64,000 bases of DNA from JBMOKU01 sp049324315 (GCA_049324315.1 JBMOKU010000032.1:186001-250000), one strand, 5' to 3'. Positions 16,180 to 25,378 are shown, counted from the first letter of the stretch. Numbers and translations: made by a program. The notes: generated by a model from the letters alone, not told the origin.

Positions 16180-17946
16180 TCAGAAATACATATTCTCTAT
16201 AAACAAGCTATTAAAATCCGGGTCATTGGAAAGATTTATAGCAGATGCTATATCAAAAATAGATTCCAAATCATTTTGATACTCTTGATTAAGAAGATAT
16301 TTGACAAGACCACCAAGACAGGTATTGCCGCTGATCACAATTTTATCTTTTAGTTCTTCAGGAATCAGACCGATTCTTACGGTATTTTCAATGCTTAAGT
16401 TGCTTCCAAATCCTCCTGCTAAATAAACATGATCTATCCCATCATAGTCAATACCATAGACTTTGATCAGACATTCTACACCTGATCTTAATGCGGATTT
16501 TGCCAGTTGTATTTCCCGTATGTCTTTTTGTGATAGCTTTATGGAAACGCCGCTTTCATTTTGATAGATTGGAATCTCCCCATTTGAAAAGGCTTCCGAT
16601 AACCGCCCGGTCATATCAATCCAATCAATCTTCAGTCCTTCAGCGATGGTATCAATAACGCCGGAGCCACAGATACCAAAGGGCTCTCGATTCCCAATTA
16701 CTTCATAGTCAAAGGCATCTTTGTTATACCTTAGGGCGGCGATGGCCCCTGCAATGCACCCGGTTCCACAGGAAATATTCCCTCCTTCGAAGGCAGGTCC
16801 GGCAGCCGTGGCAGTTGCAAGGATACGATCTCTATTTCCTATGACAATTTCCCCATTTGTGCCGATATCGATCAGCATATTTACCTGATCTGTCTTGAAC
16901 ATCCGGTGATGGAAGATTCCTGCCACAATATCTGCACCTACATAGGCATCCATACCGGGGAAAACAATAACCTCACAGTCCAACAAGCTGCTTCCAAACA
17001 GCTTTTCAAAAGGCTGCTCCATCAGGCTTAATGTAGTGGATGCAAAGGGAAACTGTCCCAAGGATTCCGGAGAAAGCCCCAACAGCAAATGCATCATCGT
17101 GGTATTCCCAGCTGTGGTGACGGAATAAACAAACCTGTTGTCACAGTCGCCGTCTTCCAGCAAACAACTTATCCCTTCAAGAATGTCCTGCATGATAAGA
17201 TGCTTTAGCTGTTCCAACCCACCGGATGCAGCGTTTTGGATTCTTGTTATGACATCGGCACCATGCATCCTTTGGGTATTTAACAGGGAATGGCTCCCCT
17301 TAATCCTTCCTGCCAGCAAATCAACAAGATGAAATCCCAGGGTCGTGGTCCCGATATCAATGGCAATCCCATAGGCCTCAATGTCCCTTTCATAAAACAC
17401 ATCCAGGACTGTCGTCCCTTTCACCAGCAATTGCAGAGGCTTTTTATCAGCATCTTGCATATAGCTGTTTAAAAGGAACGACAGATTTTTTAATGCCTTA
17501 TAAGATAATGTGTAGGATTTATCCAGCTTTGATTCTATAGCCGAATGAATGCTTTTTACTTTTTGCCAATTGATGTCCCTTAAATCCACGTCCATAACAC
17601 GAAAACCACTATCGATACACCCGTCTTCTCCTTCAAATCCCGTCACAGCTTCAAATTCTTCCTCCGAAGCTTCAATCATGATCTCCACATCTTCTTGGGG
17701 ATAGGCAGCACATGCAAGTCTAAAGCCTTTATCCAGTTTACTTTTCGAAAAATAGCTCTCATCCTTTGGAGATATGGGAAGGCGCCCATTCAAAACCCGT
17801 ATTTTGCATTTTCCACAGGTTCCCCTTCCCCCACATAGGGCAGAGATGTATAGATTATTCTCGTGTAGAAGATTTAATATGGATTTGTCCTTCGTTCCAA
17901 GTATCTGTTTGGTGACTTTTCCGGTTTTAACGATTATATTCATCAT
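16180..17946 (-). CDS. Corrinoid activation/regeneration protein (RACo/RamA-like, ferredoxin + ASKHA ATPase)
   Basis: A 588-residue protein from the ATG at 17946, whose ATGA overlaps the upstream stop; GGAGAG lies before it. The N-terminus is a [2Fe-2S] ferredoxin domain with C38-x5-C44-x2-C47 and C79. The C-terminal part is an ASKHA ATPase (AIDIGTTTLGFHLVDL, DIGTTT at 197-202; later IDIGTNGEIVIG and YLAGGFGSNL). It uses ATP to drive low-potential reduction of Co(II) corrinoid that has been accidentally oxidised. The corrinoid protein and methyltransferases it serves are encoded just upstream. Confidence 0.9.
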   Translation of the reverse strand: MMNIIVKTGKVTKQILGTKDKSILNLLHENNLYISALCGGRGTCGKCKIRVLNGRLPISPKDESYFSKSKLDKGFRLACAAYPQEDVEIMIEASEEEFEAVTGFEGEDGCIDSGFRVMDVDLRDINWQKVKSIHSAIESKLDKSYTLSYKALKNLSFLLNSYMQDADKKPLQLLVKGTTVLDVFYERDIEAYGIAIDIGTTTLGFHLVDLLAGRIKGSHSLLNTQRMHGADVITRIQNAASGGLEQLKHLIMQDILEGISCLLEDGDCDNRFVYSVTTAGNTTMMHLLLGLSPESLGQFPFASTTLSLMEQPFEKLFGSSLLDCEVIVFPGMDAYVGADIVAGIFHHRMFKTDQVNMLIDIGTNGEIVIGNRDRILATATAAGPAFEGGNISCGTGCIAGAIAALRYNKDAFDYEVIGNREPFGICGSGVIDTIAEGLKIDWIDMTGRLSEAFSNGEIPIYQNESGVSIKLSQKDIREIQLAKSALRSGVECLIKVYGIDYDGIDHVYLAGGFGSNLSIENTVRIGLIPEELKDKIVISGNTCLGGLVKYLLNQEYQNDLESIFDIASAINLSNDPDFNSLFIENMYF

Positions 17947-18575
17947 GCTTCTCTCCATAGACAGTTTTTGTTCTGACATGCACAACACAGATGCTTACCA
18001 TCGAAGTGTAAAGGCTGCCCGGGATTGGCACCGAACATAAAGGCAGAAGACTTCTGCGGGTTCAGCATATACCCTTCCGTGATTCCAATACCTGAACAGC
18101 CTTGTGGATCTGCTTTTTCCAGTATATCCTTTTGAAACTCCAGTGGAATATTGTCGCCAGGAGACAACTTCTCTGCAAGACCTACATGCATTCTCTTAGC
18201 ATAGTCGAAAATAATCCCATAGCTCATTTCTGTCAAGCGAAAAAGCATGTCATCGGCCATGGTATTGGCAAGGAAGCTTTCTAGGTACTGTCCTCTGTTA
18301 AAATACTTGACCGGCAGCTCTGCTGCTTTTCTTCCCAAGGTCAAGACCACATATAAAGATTTTTCACTATTATCGTAGGCTTCTGTAACTTTTTCGGATA
18401 TTTTATCGCTTAGATGAAGCATAATCTGAGGGGAAACGATCCTTGTCATCTCTTTTTCCAAGGCTTCATAAATCCCATTGGTTTCTTCATAGGCAGCGCT
18501 CTCTTTGGATAACTGCATCACTCTATAAACCCGTTCTTTATTCACCTGGATATCCAAGTTCCTTATGATTTCCAC
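17943..18575 (-). CDS. Methionine-synthase-activation-domain-like protein with C-terminal Cys cluster
   Basis: A 210-residue protein starting at GTG 18575, where AGGGAGAGAGG lies directly upstream. The longer ATG frame to 18638 runs into a hairpin repeat and was rejected. The body resembles the B12-dependent methionine synthase activation domain (EKSLYVVLTLGRKAAE; SPGDNIPLEFQKDI; GIGITEGYMLNPQKS). The tail CCACQNKNC could bind a metal or iron-sulfur cluster. In acetogens such proteins accompany corrinoid methyltransferases and probably help reductive reactivation. It is translationally coupled (ATGA) to the RACo-like gene. Confidence 0.8.
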   Translation of the reverse strand: MEIIRNLDIQVNKERVYRVMQLSKESAAYEETNGIYEALEKEMTRIVSPQIMLHLSDKISEKVTEAYDNSEKSLYVVLTLGRKAAELPVKYFNRGQYLESFLANTMADDMLFRLTEMSYGIIFDYAKRMHVGLAEKLSPGDNIPLEFQKDILEKADPQGCSGIGITEGYMLNPQKSSAFMFGANPGQPLHFDGKHLCCACQNKNCLWREA

Positions 18576-18608
18576 GTTCCTCTCTCCCTTTATATGGCTG
18601 GAACTCAT

Positions 18609-18704
18609 CCATCCGCTTCGCCACGGGGGCAGTTCCATCGTCTTCCCTCCGGACCTTCGCTACGCTTCGGTGACGCTCGAACCGTCCCCATGGCTCCGCT
18701 ACTT
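18609..18704. repeat. GC-rich hairpin element, GGGGAC family (long-loop type)
   Basis: Begins ATCCGCTTCGCCACGGGGG and ends with GAACCGTCCCC then ATGGCTCCGCTAC. The arms pair around a loop rich in CTTCGG/CGCTTCG. A sister copy is at 33122-33220. It lies in the 338-base gap between the corrinoid protein and activation genes, and its base composition differs sharply from the flanks. Confidence 0.75.
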
Positions 18705-18795
18705 CGATACGCGATGCACGATGCACGGGGAAATCCTCAAAGATTGACCCCGGTATTGAGCACCATGTACCGCGTACCGTGTATGCTTTCTTCTT
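18705..18795. repeat. Palindromic element with GATTGACCC core (copy 2)
   Basis: Imperfect inverted arms (TCGATACGCGATGCACGATG on the left; GTACCGCGTACCGTGTAT on the right) flank CCTCAAAGATTGACCCC. The arms and core match the element at 22007-22096; only the core matches that at 3050. From 18796 to 18913 I see only short CTAAC-type repeats. Confidence 0.55.
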
Positions 18796-18913
18796 TTACC
18801 CAAAAGTATGACTCGAATACGGCTAACTGCTAACCGCTAACCACGTATATAGAATTTTTTAGTGTAGAATAGAGTAACAATAAAAATTTAATACTAAAGT
18901 TGGATATCCGTAA

Positions 18914-19549
18914 TTATGCAGGAATAATCTCAGCCAGCCTTTCTGCAGCTTCTACGGCATCCTTTGTATAGTGGTCTCCTCCTACTTCTTGCACATACTC
19001 TGCAGTAACAGGAGCTCCACCGGCCATGATGGTATACTTTTCCCTTAAGCCTTGCTTTTTAAATTCTTCCACAACCGTCTTGATATAGGGCATCGTCGTT
19101 GTTAGTAGTGCTGACATACAGACAACATCGGCTTGGTTTTTCTCTGCTTCTTCAACGAATTTTTCTGCCGGAATGTCTACACCCAAATCGATTACTTGAT
19201 ACCCTGCACCTTTCATCATCATGGCAACAAGATTCTTTCCGATGTCATGGAGGTCTCCTTTTACTGTCCCGATGATGACGGTGCCCTTCGGCTTAATCTT
19301 ATTCGCAGCTAAAGCATTTTCTAAGATTTTCATACCACCGTTCATGGCTCTCGCTGCAATCAAAACCTCTGGAACAAAGGCTTCATTTCTTTTCCATCGA
19401 TCTCCTACTTCCATCATTCCCTTTAATAGTCCATCATTTAAAATGTTTTCAGGTTTCAATTCTGCCTCCAGTGCCTCTTTTACCAGTTTTTCCACTTCAG
19501 AAACACGTCCTTTTTGCACTACCTCTGATATTTGTTGTACCAATGACAT
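18914..19549 (-). CDS. mtaC: Corrinoid (cobamide-binding) methyl carrier protein, MtaC-like
   Basis: A 211-residue two-domain corrinoid protein. A helical cap (1-88) with RWKRNEAFVPEVLIAARAM is followed by a B12-binding Rossmann domain. The DxHxxG signature is DLHDIG, with H101 as the cobalt ligand, then the expected SALLTT and GGAPVT loops. It receives the methyl group from the substrate-specific methyltransferase and hands it to a second one. AAGGAGG overlaps the stop of the CobW-like gene. The methanol name is used by similarity to MtaB next door; the true methyl donor is open. Confidence 0.9.
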   Translation of the reverse strand: MSLVQQISEVVQKGRVSEVEKLVKEALEAELKPENILNDGLLKGMMEVGDRWKRNEAFVPEVLIAARAMNGGMKILENALAANKIKPKGTVIIGTVKGDLHDIGKNLVAMMMKGAGYQVIDLGVDIPAEKFVEEAEKNQADVVCMSALLTTTMPYIKTVVEEFKKQGLREKYTIMAGGAPVTAEYVQEVGGDHYTKDAVEAAERLAEIIPA

Positions 19550-19553
19550 ATGA

Positions 19554-20489
19554 CTACCTCCTTATAATTAATAGTTCTTTGCTCAATGCTAATTTTTTTA
19601 TATCCTCACCGATAAATATCATTTTTCCTTTTGCTAAGCCTCCTTGAAACACATCCATATCATAACGCCCTTCAACATACTGGAACTCTATATGCTCAGG
19701 AGTACCCAATAAAATCCCCTTACTTCTGATCACCTTACCGAATTGTCCCTCTGCTATTTTTTCCAGCAGTCTATTGACAGATGCCCTGTCAAAAACAATT
19801 CCGGTTTTGATACTGTAGCTGTCATAGGGATGTTTACCTTTGGAGGACCCGGATTCAAGAGTCCTTTCTTCATCCATATTCAAATCTTCTTCATCACTTG
19901 CCAAAATCTCAAGGATAACTTTCCTGTCGTAATTCTCCCAGCTGTCGCTGAAAACTTCAGCCTGCGGATTGATCTTTCTCAGCTGCTGCAGTGTCCTCTC
20001 CACATCTTCCGGCTCTGCCAGCTGCACTTTACTTACGATAAGCTTGGAGGCTGCCTGGATCTGCTTTTCCAGAAACAACCCTATCTTATGATAGTGCTTA
20101 TGAAAGTGTAGTACATCCACGATAGTGATGACATGATTCATCTTATACTTGTCTGAAAGTCTCTCTTGCTTCAGCAGTTCCACTGCCTCTTCAACAACGA
20201 ATATACCCGATGGCTCTATGATCACCCTGTCAGGCGACTGTTCTACTGCCACTTTTTCAAGGGCAGATACAAAATCATCCTTTAACGAACAGCACAGGCA
20301 ACCTTTAGAAATCTCAATGAATTCATAACCATCTCTCCTGATTAAATCTCCATCGATGCCAATGCTGCCAAACTCATTGATGATGACGACGATTTTTTCT
20401 TCTACATTTTCGTAAGCTTGCAGTATCTTTTTGATAAAGGTTGTTTTGCCTGCCCCTAGGAACCCTGAAATAATATCCAGCTTGATCAT
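19554..20489 (-). CDS. CobW/P47K-family GTPase
   Basis: A 311-residue G3E GTPase. Walker A is GFLGAGKTT (9-17) and the metal-binding GCLCC motif is at 63-67. Family members load metals or help assemble cobalamin enzymes. Placed between the MtaB-like and corrinoid genes, it may deliver zinc or act in cofactor loading. Its ATG follows the MtaB stop by two bases with no clear ribosome site, so translational coupling is likely. Confidence 0.88.
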   Translation of the reverse strand: MIKLDIISGFLGAGKTTFIKKILQAYENVEEKIVVIINEFGSIGIDGDLIRRDGYEFIEISKGCLCCSLKDDFVSALEKVAVEQSPDRVIIEPSGIFVVEEAVELLKQERLSDKYKMNHVITIVDVLHFHKHYHKIGLFLEKQIQAASKLIVSKVQLAEPEDVERTLQQLRKINPQAEVFSDSWENYDRKVILEILASDEEDLNMDEERTLESGSSKGKHPYDSYSIKTGIVFDRASVNRLLEKIAEGQFGKVIRSKGILLGTPEHIEFQYVEGRYDMDVFQGGLAKGKMIFIGEDIKKLALSKELLIIRR

Positions 20490-20491
20490 GA

Positions 20492-21883
20492 CTATTCACG
20501 CAATAAATCATATTTCCTTGGGTCAAATTTGGCTATGAAGCTGCATTCTTCAACCATTTCTTTGATAAAGGCATCTTCATCGTCACCGACGGTCTGAAGC
20601 TGCTGCTCCAGCATATCTAGCCAAGGTATTTCTCTTTCCTCTATGATGACTTTTCCTGCTGCAAGGGCTTCCTTTAACTCACTGATCGTGGCTAAAGCCG
20701 CTCTCTTTGTTCTTAGGAAGTGTCCTTTCTCCTCAAGAATGATCTTTGAGAGCTTTAATACAACATCCGGCCGGATAACATAGGCTTGTGGGTCGTAGTG
20801 GCTGTCTGAATCAGCAAGCCAATCTCTCATCAACCGGCTATGCCCCTGTTCCGCTGCTGTATTCATCAGTCTGCAGTCATAGATTAACTGCTCCATGGAA
20901 ACAGTCGGTGCCATGCCACCTAACAGTTTGATATTTTGGATCGACTCATTACTCCACATGTCTGCAACACAGGCCGCAATGTTGCCAAGAGGGCTTAGAT
21001 GAGCCACGGCACTGGATTTACCTTCCATGGATATGGGTGTTCCTGTTATGGCTTTTACATACACGCCCTCATAGCCGCAGTCTTTATGGGGGCCCTTTGC
21101 TCCCACCTCATAAGCCACCAAGCTTCTGACAGCCGTCATGACACGGACGATGGCGGAGAACACTTTTGGCACATAGCCTCTATCGGCCAGAACCATTGCT
21201 GTATTTGCAAAGCCGCATGCTGTATCTCCGGCAGCAATGGTATTGGTTCGATCAGCAATAGCTGCTATTTCAGTCCACAATCTTTCCATATCCTTTGTAC
21301 CTAGAACACCCAGTGCAAATAATGATTTTTTAATATCGCAATACATGATAGCCTCATCATGAATATCTTTTCCGCCGATGGACTCGATGGATAAAAAGTC
21401 TGCTCCGGCTTTTGCCCCTTCCTCAAACAGTTCCATCATGGCATCCCAGTGTTCTCCCATCCACATATGAACGGATTTTTGATCTTCCCGGATATCCACC
21501 GGTGTAAGACGCAGGGCACCTTTTAAACCATGATCTTTCTCATATTTATCCATGACTTCCCTTACCACTTTGACAGTTTCAACACCCCATTTCGGGTTAT
21601 AGGTGGCCGGTGGAAGCACTTCGATTTCAATGACATAACCGGGAGCTTTCAATTCATGGGCCCTTTTTAAAGCATCTTCCGTCATCTCTCTGTACTGCTT
21701 CAACACCTGGGGCATGGTCTCCTGTGAAACCTCCATGGCAGGCAGCGTAAAGTTAAGCTCCGGTAAAATCATGCCCCCGCCTATTTCCACTCCATTTTTG
21801 GTCTTTACAGGGTAAAGGGACCTTCCGTATATAAAATCCTTTAGATCCTTATAGTGAACCTCATTGAACTCCTTTTTCAACAT
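20492..21883 (-). CDS. mtaB: MtaB-family zinc-dependent corrinoid methyltransferase
   Basis: A 463-residue protein from the ATG at 21883 (AAAGGAGG before it; the longer frame to 21934 lacks a site). It matches methanol:corrinoid methyltransferase MtaB closely. The three zinc ligands known from the methanogen enzyme fit: E167 (SIESIGG), C223 (GDTACGF) and C269 (HKDCGYEG). The block AITGTPISMEGKSSA is also typical. It cleaves a methyl-oxygen bond and methylates the corrinoid protein. Methanol is the known substrate of the family. Shared regulation with an inositol dehydrogenase suggests a methyl ether instead; that part is inference. Confidence 0.9.
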   Translation of the reverse strand: MLKKEFNEVHYKDLKDFIYGRSLYPVKTKNGVEIGGGMILPELNFTLPAMEVSQETMPQVLKQYREMTEDALKRAHELKAPGYVIEIEVLPPATYNPKWGVETVKVVREVMDKYEKDHGLKGALRLTPVDIREDQKSVHMWMGEHWDAMMELFEEGAKAGADFLSIESIGGKDIHDEAIMYCDIKKSLFALGVLGTKDMERLWTEIAAIADRTNTIAAGDTACGFANTAMVLADRGYVPKVFSAIVRVMTAVRSLVAYEVGAKGPHKDCGYEGVYVKAITGTPISMEGKSSAVAHLSPLGNIAACVADMWSNESIQNIKLLGGMAPTVSMEQLIYDCRLMNTAAEQGHSRLMRDWLADSDSHYDPQAYVIRPDVVLKLSKIILEEKGHFLRTKRAALATISELKEALAAGKVIIEEREIPWLDMLEQQLQTVGDDEDAFIKEMVEECSFIAKFDPRKYDLLRE

Positions 21884-22006
21884 ATCCGTCTCCTCCTTTT
21901 GCACTTCGTAATGAAAGCGATTGCCTCGTCTCAAATTATAGATTTACGCCGCTGAAACTTAACAAATAAAGGAAAGCTTATACTGAATAAAGTTTTAATC
22001 TCATGT

Positions 22007-22096
22007 CTCGATACGCGTTGCGCGATACACGATACCCAGAAAAGACCTCTAAGATTGACCCTTATAGCTAGCAACGTGTACCGTGTATCGTGAACC
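22007..22096. repeat. Palindromic element with GATTGACCC core (copy 3)
   Basis: In the 307-base gap between the UroD-like and MtaB-like genes. The left arm contains GATACACGATAC (22024-22035) and the right arm GTACCGTGTATC, with AAGATTGACCC at 22051-22061 between them. Same design as the element at 18705. The rest of the gap (21884-22006, 22097-22190) shows no gene or clear signal. Confidence 0.6.
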
Positions 22097-22190
22097 GAAC
22101 GTTGATAGCAAAACTTCTGGAATAGTAATATCTCCCCTTATAAATTAGATTTTAAAAGCGTAAATCTTTATTATCCTTTCTTGCTTTTCT

Positions 22191-23483
22191 TTACAGGGAT
22201 TCGATCTCCTCCCTGGCAATTTCTGCGAATCTGATGATATTGTTTGGGTTGTTCCCTAATGTGTGATTGTCTTTCATGATGATTTCTACACGATTATTCC
22301 TTGTTTTTCTCAACACATCCCGCAGATCCTTTCTTACCAACTCTTCATCCATATGATTCACTGACAAAGGTGATGGTGAAGGCTTTAGAGAATAGATATA
22401 TCGGTTTTGCAGCTTTTCTGCCATAATTTCCTTGTTCGCCCAAGGTGATACGGATACTCTTCTCAGGTTTGGTACGGTCTTTACAATATCAAACCGTTGA
22501 TCCATAGGTTCACAGCAGGCATAGCAGATCAGTCCGAAACGCTCCATCAGCTTTTTCTGATAGGGAAATATAAATTCAGCAAACATATCCGGTGAAATTC
22601 CAACGGTAACCTGGCTCTCTGTCAATGCCCACATATTTTTCAGCTTCACCTGGCCGTCAAAATCTTTTCCAGGCAGTTCATCGGAATACCCTACGCCGCC
22701 TGACCCTACATAGCTGTTGTCATTATTTAAGCTCAACAAGTTATTCTTTTCTAAGAAATCCAGTCTTTCCATGGTACCCTGCATCAGCAGATTCATTAAC
22801 TCATGAACCCTTTCCGGATAATCATAAAAGTCAAACATCAGTTTTTCCATTCCTCTAAGGAAGGTATATTCATCGGTCATACCTGCAGACCAAAACCATA
22901 CCGTTTGAAGCCTTACTTCCAGTATTCCGTCAAATATCTCATGGGCCAGCTGCAGCACCTTATTGGTGATTTCATAATCAACGTATATCTCAGGCTTTAT
23001 AATACTGCTGATTTGATCATAGCTTTCTAAAATTTCCTCAATGGCATAAGCACCACCATCTTCTCTGTAAGCTTTTCTTGGATCTTCCTTGCCTGGAATA
23101 CCCCATTGTCTCTCCTTGTATACGTGAGGTACGTTAAAGTAATGCTCAATCACGTAATCATCCTTCATTTGATTGCCCCAGAAGATCAACTTTCTGAGGT
23201 AACATTCCCAGTGTCTGGCAATACTGTTCTCGCATTGTATGTCTTTATCCAAAATAATCTCGTTCCAACCGTTTTCCGGATCGCATAGAATAGGGGGTCT
23301 CGTGTTTTCCAGCTTATTATGTCTTGTCCACAGCTTTTTCTTCTCCGTCATGATAGGTCTTGCCGCTATTTCTGCTACTTCCTTTGCCAGCTCTCTTAAA
23401 ACGCTTTTGTCCCTATCACTGAAAGTCAGGTTGGTATAATCCGCATTGTTGAAATTCACTCTGATGGTTAAGTGTTCGAACAT
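22191..23483 (-). CDS. UroD-superfamily methyltransferase-like protein
   Basis: A 430-residue member of the uroporphyrinogen decarboxylase superfamily, longer than MtaA/MtbA (about 340). The cysteines C320, C323 and C324 (LICYACCEP) occupy the place of the zinc motif of cobamide methyltransferases. No heme genes are nearby. It is the first gene after the LacI operator and probably belongs to the methyl-transfer system, either as a substrate-specific O-demethylase subunit or as the corrinoid-to-acceptor methyltransferase. TAGGAGGG precedes the ATG. Confidence 0.78.
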   Translation of the reverse strand: MFEHLTIRVNFNNADYTNLTFSDRDKSVLRELAKEVAEIAARPIMTEKKKLWTRHNKLENTRPPILCDPENGWNEIILDKDIQCENSIARHWECYLRKLIFWGNQMKDDYVIEHYFNVPHVYKERQWGIPGKEDPRKAYREDGGAYAIEEILESYDQISSIIKPEIYVDYEITNKVLQLAHEIFDGILEVRLQTVWFWSAGMTDEYTFLRGMEKLMFDFYDYPERVHELMNLLMQGTMERLDFLEKNNLLSLNNDNSYVGSGGVGYSDELPGKDFDGQVKLKNMWALTESQVTVGISPDMFAEFIFPYQKKLMERFGLICYACCEPMDQRFDIVKTVPNLRRVSVSPWANKEIMAEKLQNRYIYSLKPSPSPLSVNHMDEELVRKDLRDVLRKTRNNRVEIIMKDNHTLGNNPNNIIRFAEIAREEIESL

Positions 23484-23513
23484 ATAAATCCCTCCTATAG
23501 TTTTTTATCGCTC

Positions 23514-23527
23514 CGTGCCCGAGCACG
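23514..23527. promoter_or_regulatory. LacI-type operator before the methyltransferase operon
   Basis: CGTGCCCGAGCACG, outer arms CGTGC/GCACG, between the lacI stop and the UroD-like start. Identical (one strand or the other) to the sites at 24606 and 35688. It presumably controls the UroD-like gene and genes after it. Confidence 0.85.
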
Positions 23528-23560
23528 TAAAGATGAAAAAGAAAGATAGCAATGAATTTG

Positions 23561-24589
23561 CTATGTTTCTATATTTTCTTTTGTTATAATCTGCAATTTT
23601 GTATAGACCTGTTGGCTTGAAGGCTCCTGGTTCTTATAGAAGTAGTCAAAAAGTATCTTAATCGGCAGATAGCCTTGGTCGAAAGGCTCTTGTGTGATGG
23701 TAAAGTCTACGATTTTCTTCTTGATCAGGTTAACAGTTTCTTCAGCCATGTCAAAGCATATAAACTTGATCTCCTTTCGGTCAAGCTGATCCAAAGCTTT
23801 TCCAACGCCTTCAATTCCTCTTCCGGTAATGTAGATGCCTTTTAGATCAGGATGTTCCTTAAGCAGCTCCAGGGTTTTTACATAAGCAGCTTCATTGTTC
23901 CAAATATTTTCCTTTAGTTCTATTACTTCTAAAGAAGGGTACTCTGTTTCAACAATTTGTTTAAATCCCTCAACTCTTTCCTTTAGTGCCTTTATTTTTG
24001 CAAGGCTGGTTAGAACCGCGACTTTTCCTCCAGCAGGCAGCACCTTTCCCATCAGTTCTCCGGCAACCCGCCCGCTTCGAATTAGGTTTTGTCCTACGAA
24101 GCAGAGCTTTTCTACATCCGTAATATCTGTATTGAAGGCAATGACTCGGATATTTTTGTTTTGTACTTCTTTTAATGCAGCTTTGACACTTTCTTCTTCT
24201 AGAGGTGATAAAGCCAGTGCAGTGATATTCTCACGCTGTAATTCTGTTATACATCTTACCTGTTCTTCTGCTGTTATATTCTCCATCATACGGATCTCAA
24301 CGGACACGCCAAAGTCCTTGAATTCCTGTTGGGCTTCTTGTACACCTTTATATATTTCCTGAAAAAAGGGATCTTCCTTATTTAATATAATAACACCAAT
24401 CTTTAAAGGCTTCTTTTGAAAGGCCAATACCTTTCCTGCCAAGTTAGGCTGATATCCCATTTCTTCCGCTATTTTTTTTACCCGCTCCCTTACCTCTTGG
24501 CTGACACCGGGACGGTCATTAAGTACTTTATCGACGGTACCTCTGGATACATTTGCTGCTTCGGCTATGGATTTTATGGTAGGTTTCAT
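23561..24589 (-). CDS. LacI-family repressor of the corrinoid methyltransferase operon
   Basis: A 342-residue LacI/GalR regulator. The N-terminal helix-turn-helix (TIKSIAEAANVSRGTVDKVLND) and hinge (GYQPNLAGKVLA) are followed by a periplasmic-binding-protein-like sensor domain of the ribose type. Sensors of this group bind sugars or polyols. That is unexpected for a methanol system and is one reason to think the inducer is a cyclitol. Its operators lie before its own gene, before the UroD-like gene, and at 35688 upstream of iolG. AAAGGAG precedes the ATG. Confidence 0.92.
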   Translation of the reverse strand: MKPTIKSIAEAANVSRGTVDKVLNDRPGVSQEVRERVKKIAEEMGYQPNLAGKVLAFQKKPLKIGVIILNKEDPFFQEIYKGVQEAQQEFKDFGVSVEIRMMENITAEEQVRCITELQRENITALALSPLEEESVKAALKEVQNKNIRVIAFNTDITDVEKLCFVGQNLIRSGRVAGELMGKVLPAGGKVAVLTSLAKIKALKERVEGFKQIVETEYPSLEVIELKENIWNNEAAYVKTLELLKEHPDLKGIYITGRGIEGVGKALDQLDRKEIKFICFDMAEETVNLIKKKIVDFTITQEPFDQGYLPIKILFDYFYKNQEPSSQQVYTKLQIITKENIET

Positions 24590-24605
24590 AGATTTTCTCC
24601 TTTTT

Positions 24606-24658
24606 CGTGCTCGGGCACGTTATAGTATCATTATACATCCATGTTTATTCATTTACAA
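24606..24658 (-). promoter_or_regulatory. Autoregulated promoter of the LacI gene with operator
   Basis: Minus strand: TTGTAA (24653-24658), 17 bases, TATAAT (24630-24635), then the operator CGTGCTCGGGCACG at 24606-24619, just after the expected start of transcription. This is the classic layout for self-repression. Confidence 0.85.
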
Positions 24659-24860
24659 TGCTAATCACCAAATTTTCTTTATATTCTTTACTTTCATTAT
24701 TTTTACATTTTGCTCCCTTCTGTCCATACATAAGTTGATATAATCATGCCATGTCTGACCCTTTATTCATTCCCGCATGAAATCATCAGAAATAATTCGT
24801 AGATTACAATTTTTTGCTTATGGGATTATCGCTGATAATACAAAATATATACGCATTTAA
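24659..24860. other. Intergenic, nothing recognised
   Basis: AT-rich stretch upstream of the lacI promoter. No frame with a ribosome site, no repeat copy and no structured RNA was seen up to the terminator at 24861. Confidence 0.6.
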
Positions 24861-24889
24861 AAACACGTTGTGTGAATTACAACGTGTTT
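24861..24889. terminator. Terminator of the VOC-protein gene
   Basis: Hairpin AAACACGTTGT / ACAACGTGTTT with T runs on both sides (TTTTTT rightward, TTTTTAAA leftward). It sits 11 bases past the stop of the leftward gene at 24901. Confidence 0.8.
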
Positions 24890-24900
24890 TTTTCTGTTAT

Positions 24901-25296
24901 CTATCTTTCTGAATAATTCAATGCCCAGGTAACGCCAAAACAATCGGTTACAACGGCATGATAGGCTCCCCAAAATGTCTTTTGCAGTTCAAACTTTACA
25001 GATCCATCCTTGCTAAGTGCTTCATATAATCTGTTAGTTTCTTCTTCGCTATCTAGTCTGAGCAATAAATCAATATTGCTGCCGTTCTCTCCCTCATCAA
25101 AGATATCCACCAGATATAGGATACAATTATCATTGATGTGCAGTTCGGCATGAATGATTTTTCCTTCATGACCTTTAAACATTTCTATCCCATCTGCCAT
25201 TTGCACATTCTTAATTTCTCCACTAAATACTTCTTGGTAGTATTCTAGAGCTTCCTTGCAGTTTTTAACATGAATTTCAGGAATAATCATTTTCAT
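24901..25296 (-). CDS. VOC (glyoxalase/PhnB-like) superfamily protein
   Basis: A 131-residue protein of the PhnB-like branch of the vicinal-oxygen-chelate fold. The starting strand PEIHVKNCKEALEYYQEVF and the closing WGAYHAVVTDCFGVTWALN are typical. No enzyme activity can be inferred. It follows the ArsR and SRPBCC genes by 82 bases in the same direction, a grouping common in Firmicutes. AAAGGAGAG lies before the ATG. Confidence 0.82.
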   Translation of the reverse strand: MKMIIPEIHVKNCKEALEYYQEVFSGEIKNVQMADGIEMFKGHEGKIIHAELHINDNCILYLVDIFDEGENGSNIDLLLRLDSEEETNRLYEALSKDGSVKFELQKTFWGAYHAVVTDCFGVTWALNYSER

Positions 25297-25378
25297 AATA
25301 GTTTCTCTCCTTTGTTTATATATTTTTAGAAATTCATTATAGCCGAAAACGTTAAATATCCGGTTTAATTTATACTGT

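Noticed and set aside
18576..18638. Longer start for the activation-domain protein
   Set aside because: The extension runs into the hairpin element and has no ribosome site, whereas GTG 18575 has a strong one.
18914..24658. Cobalamin riboswitch before the corrinoid genes
   Set aside because: No B12-box-like conserved block was found in the leader regions; control is better explained by the LacI operators.
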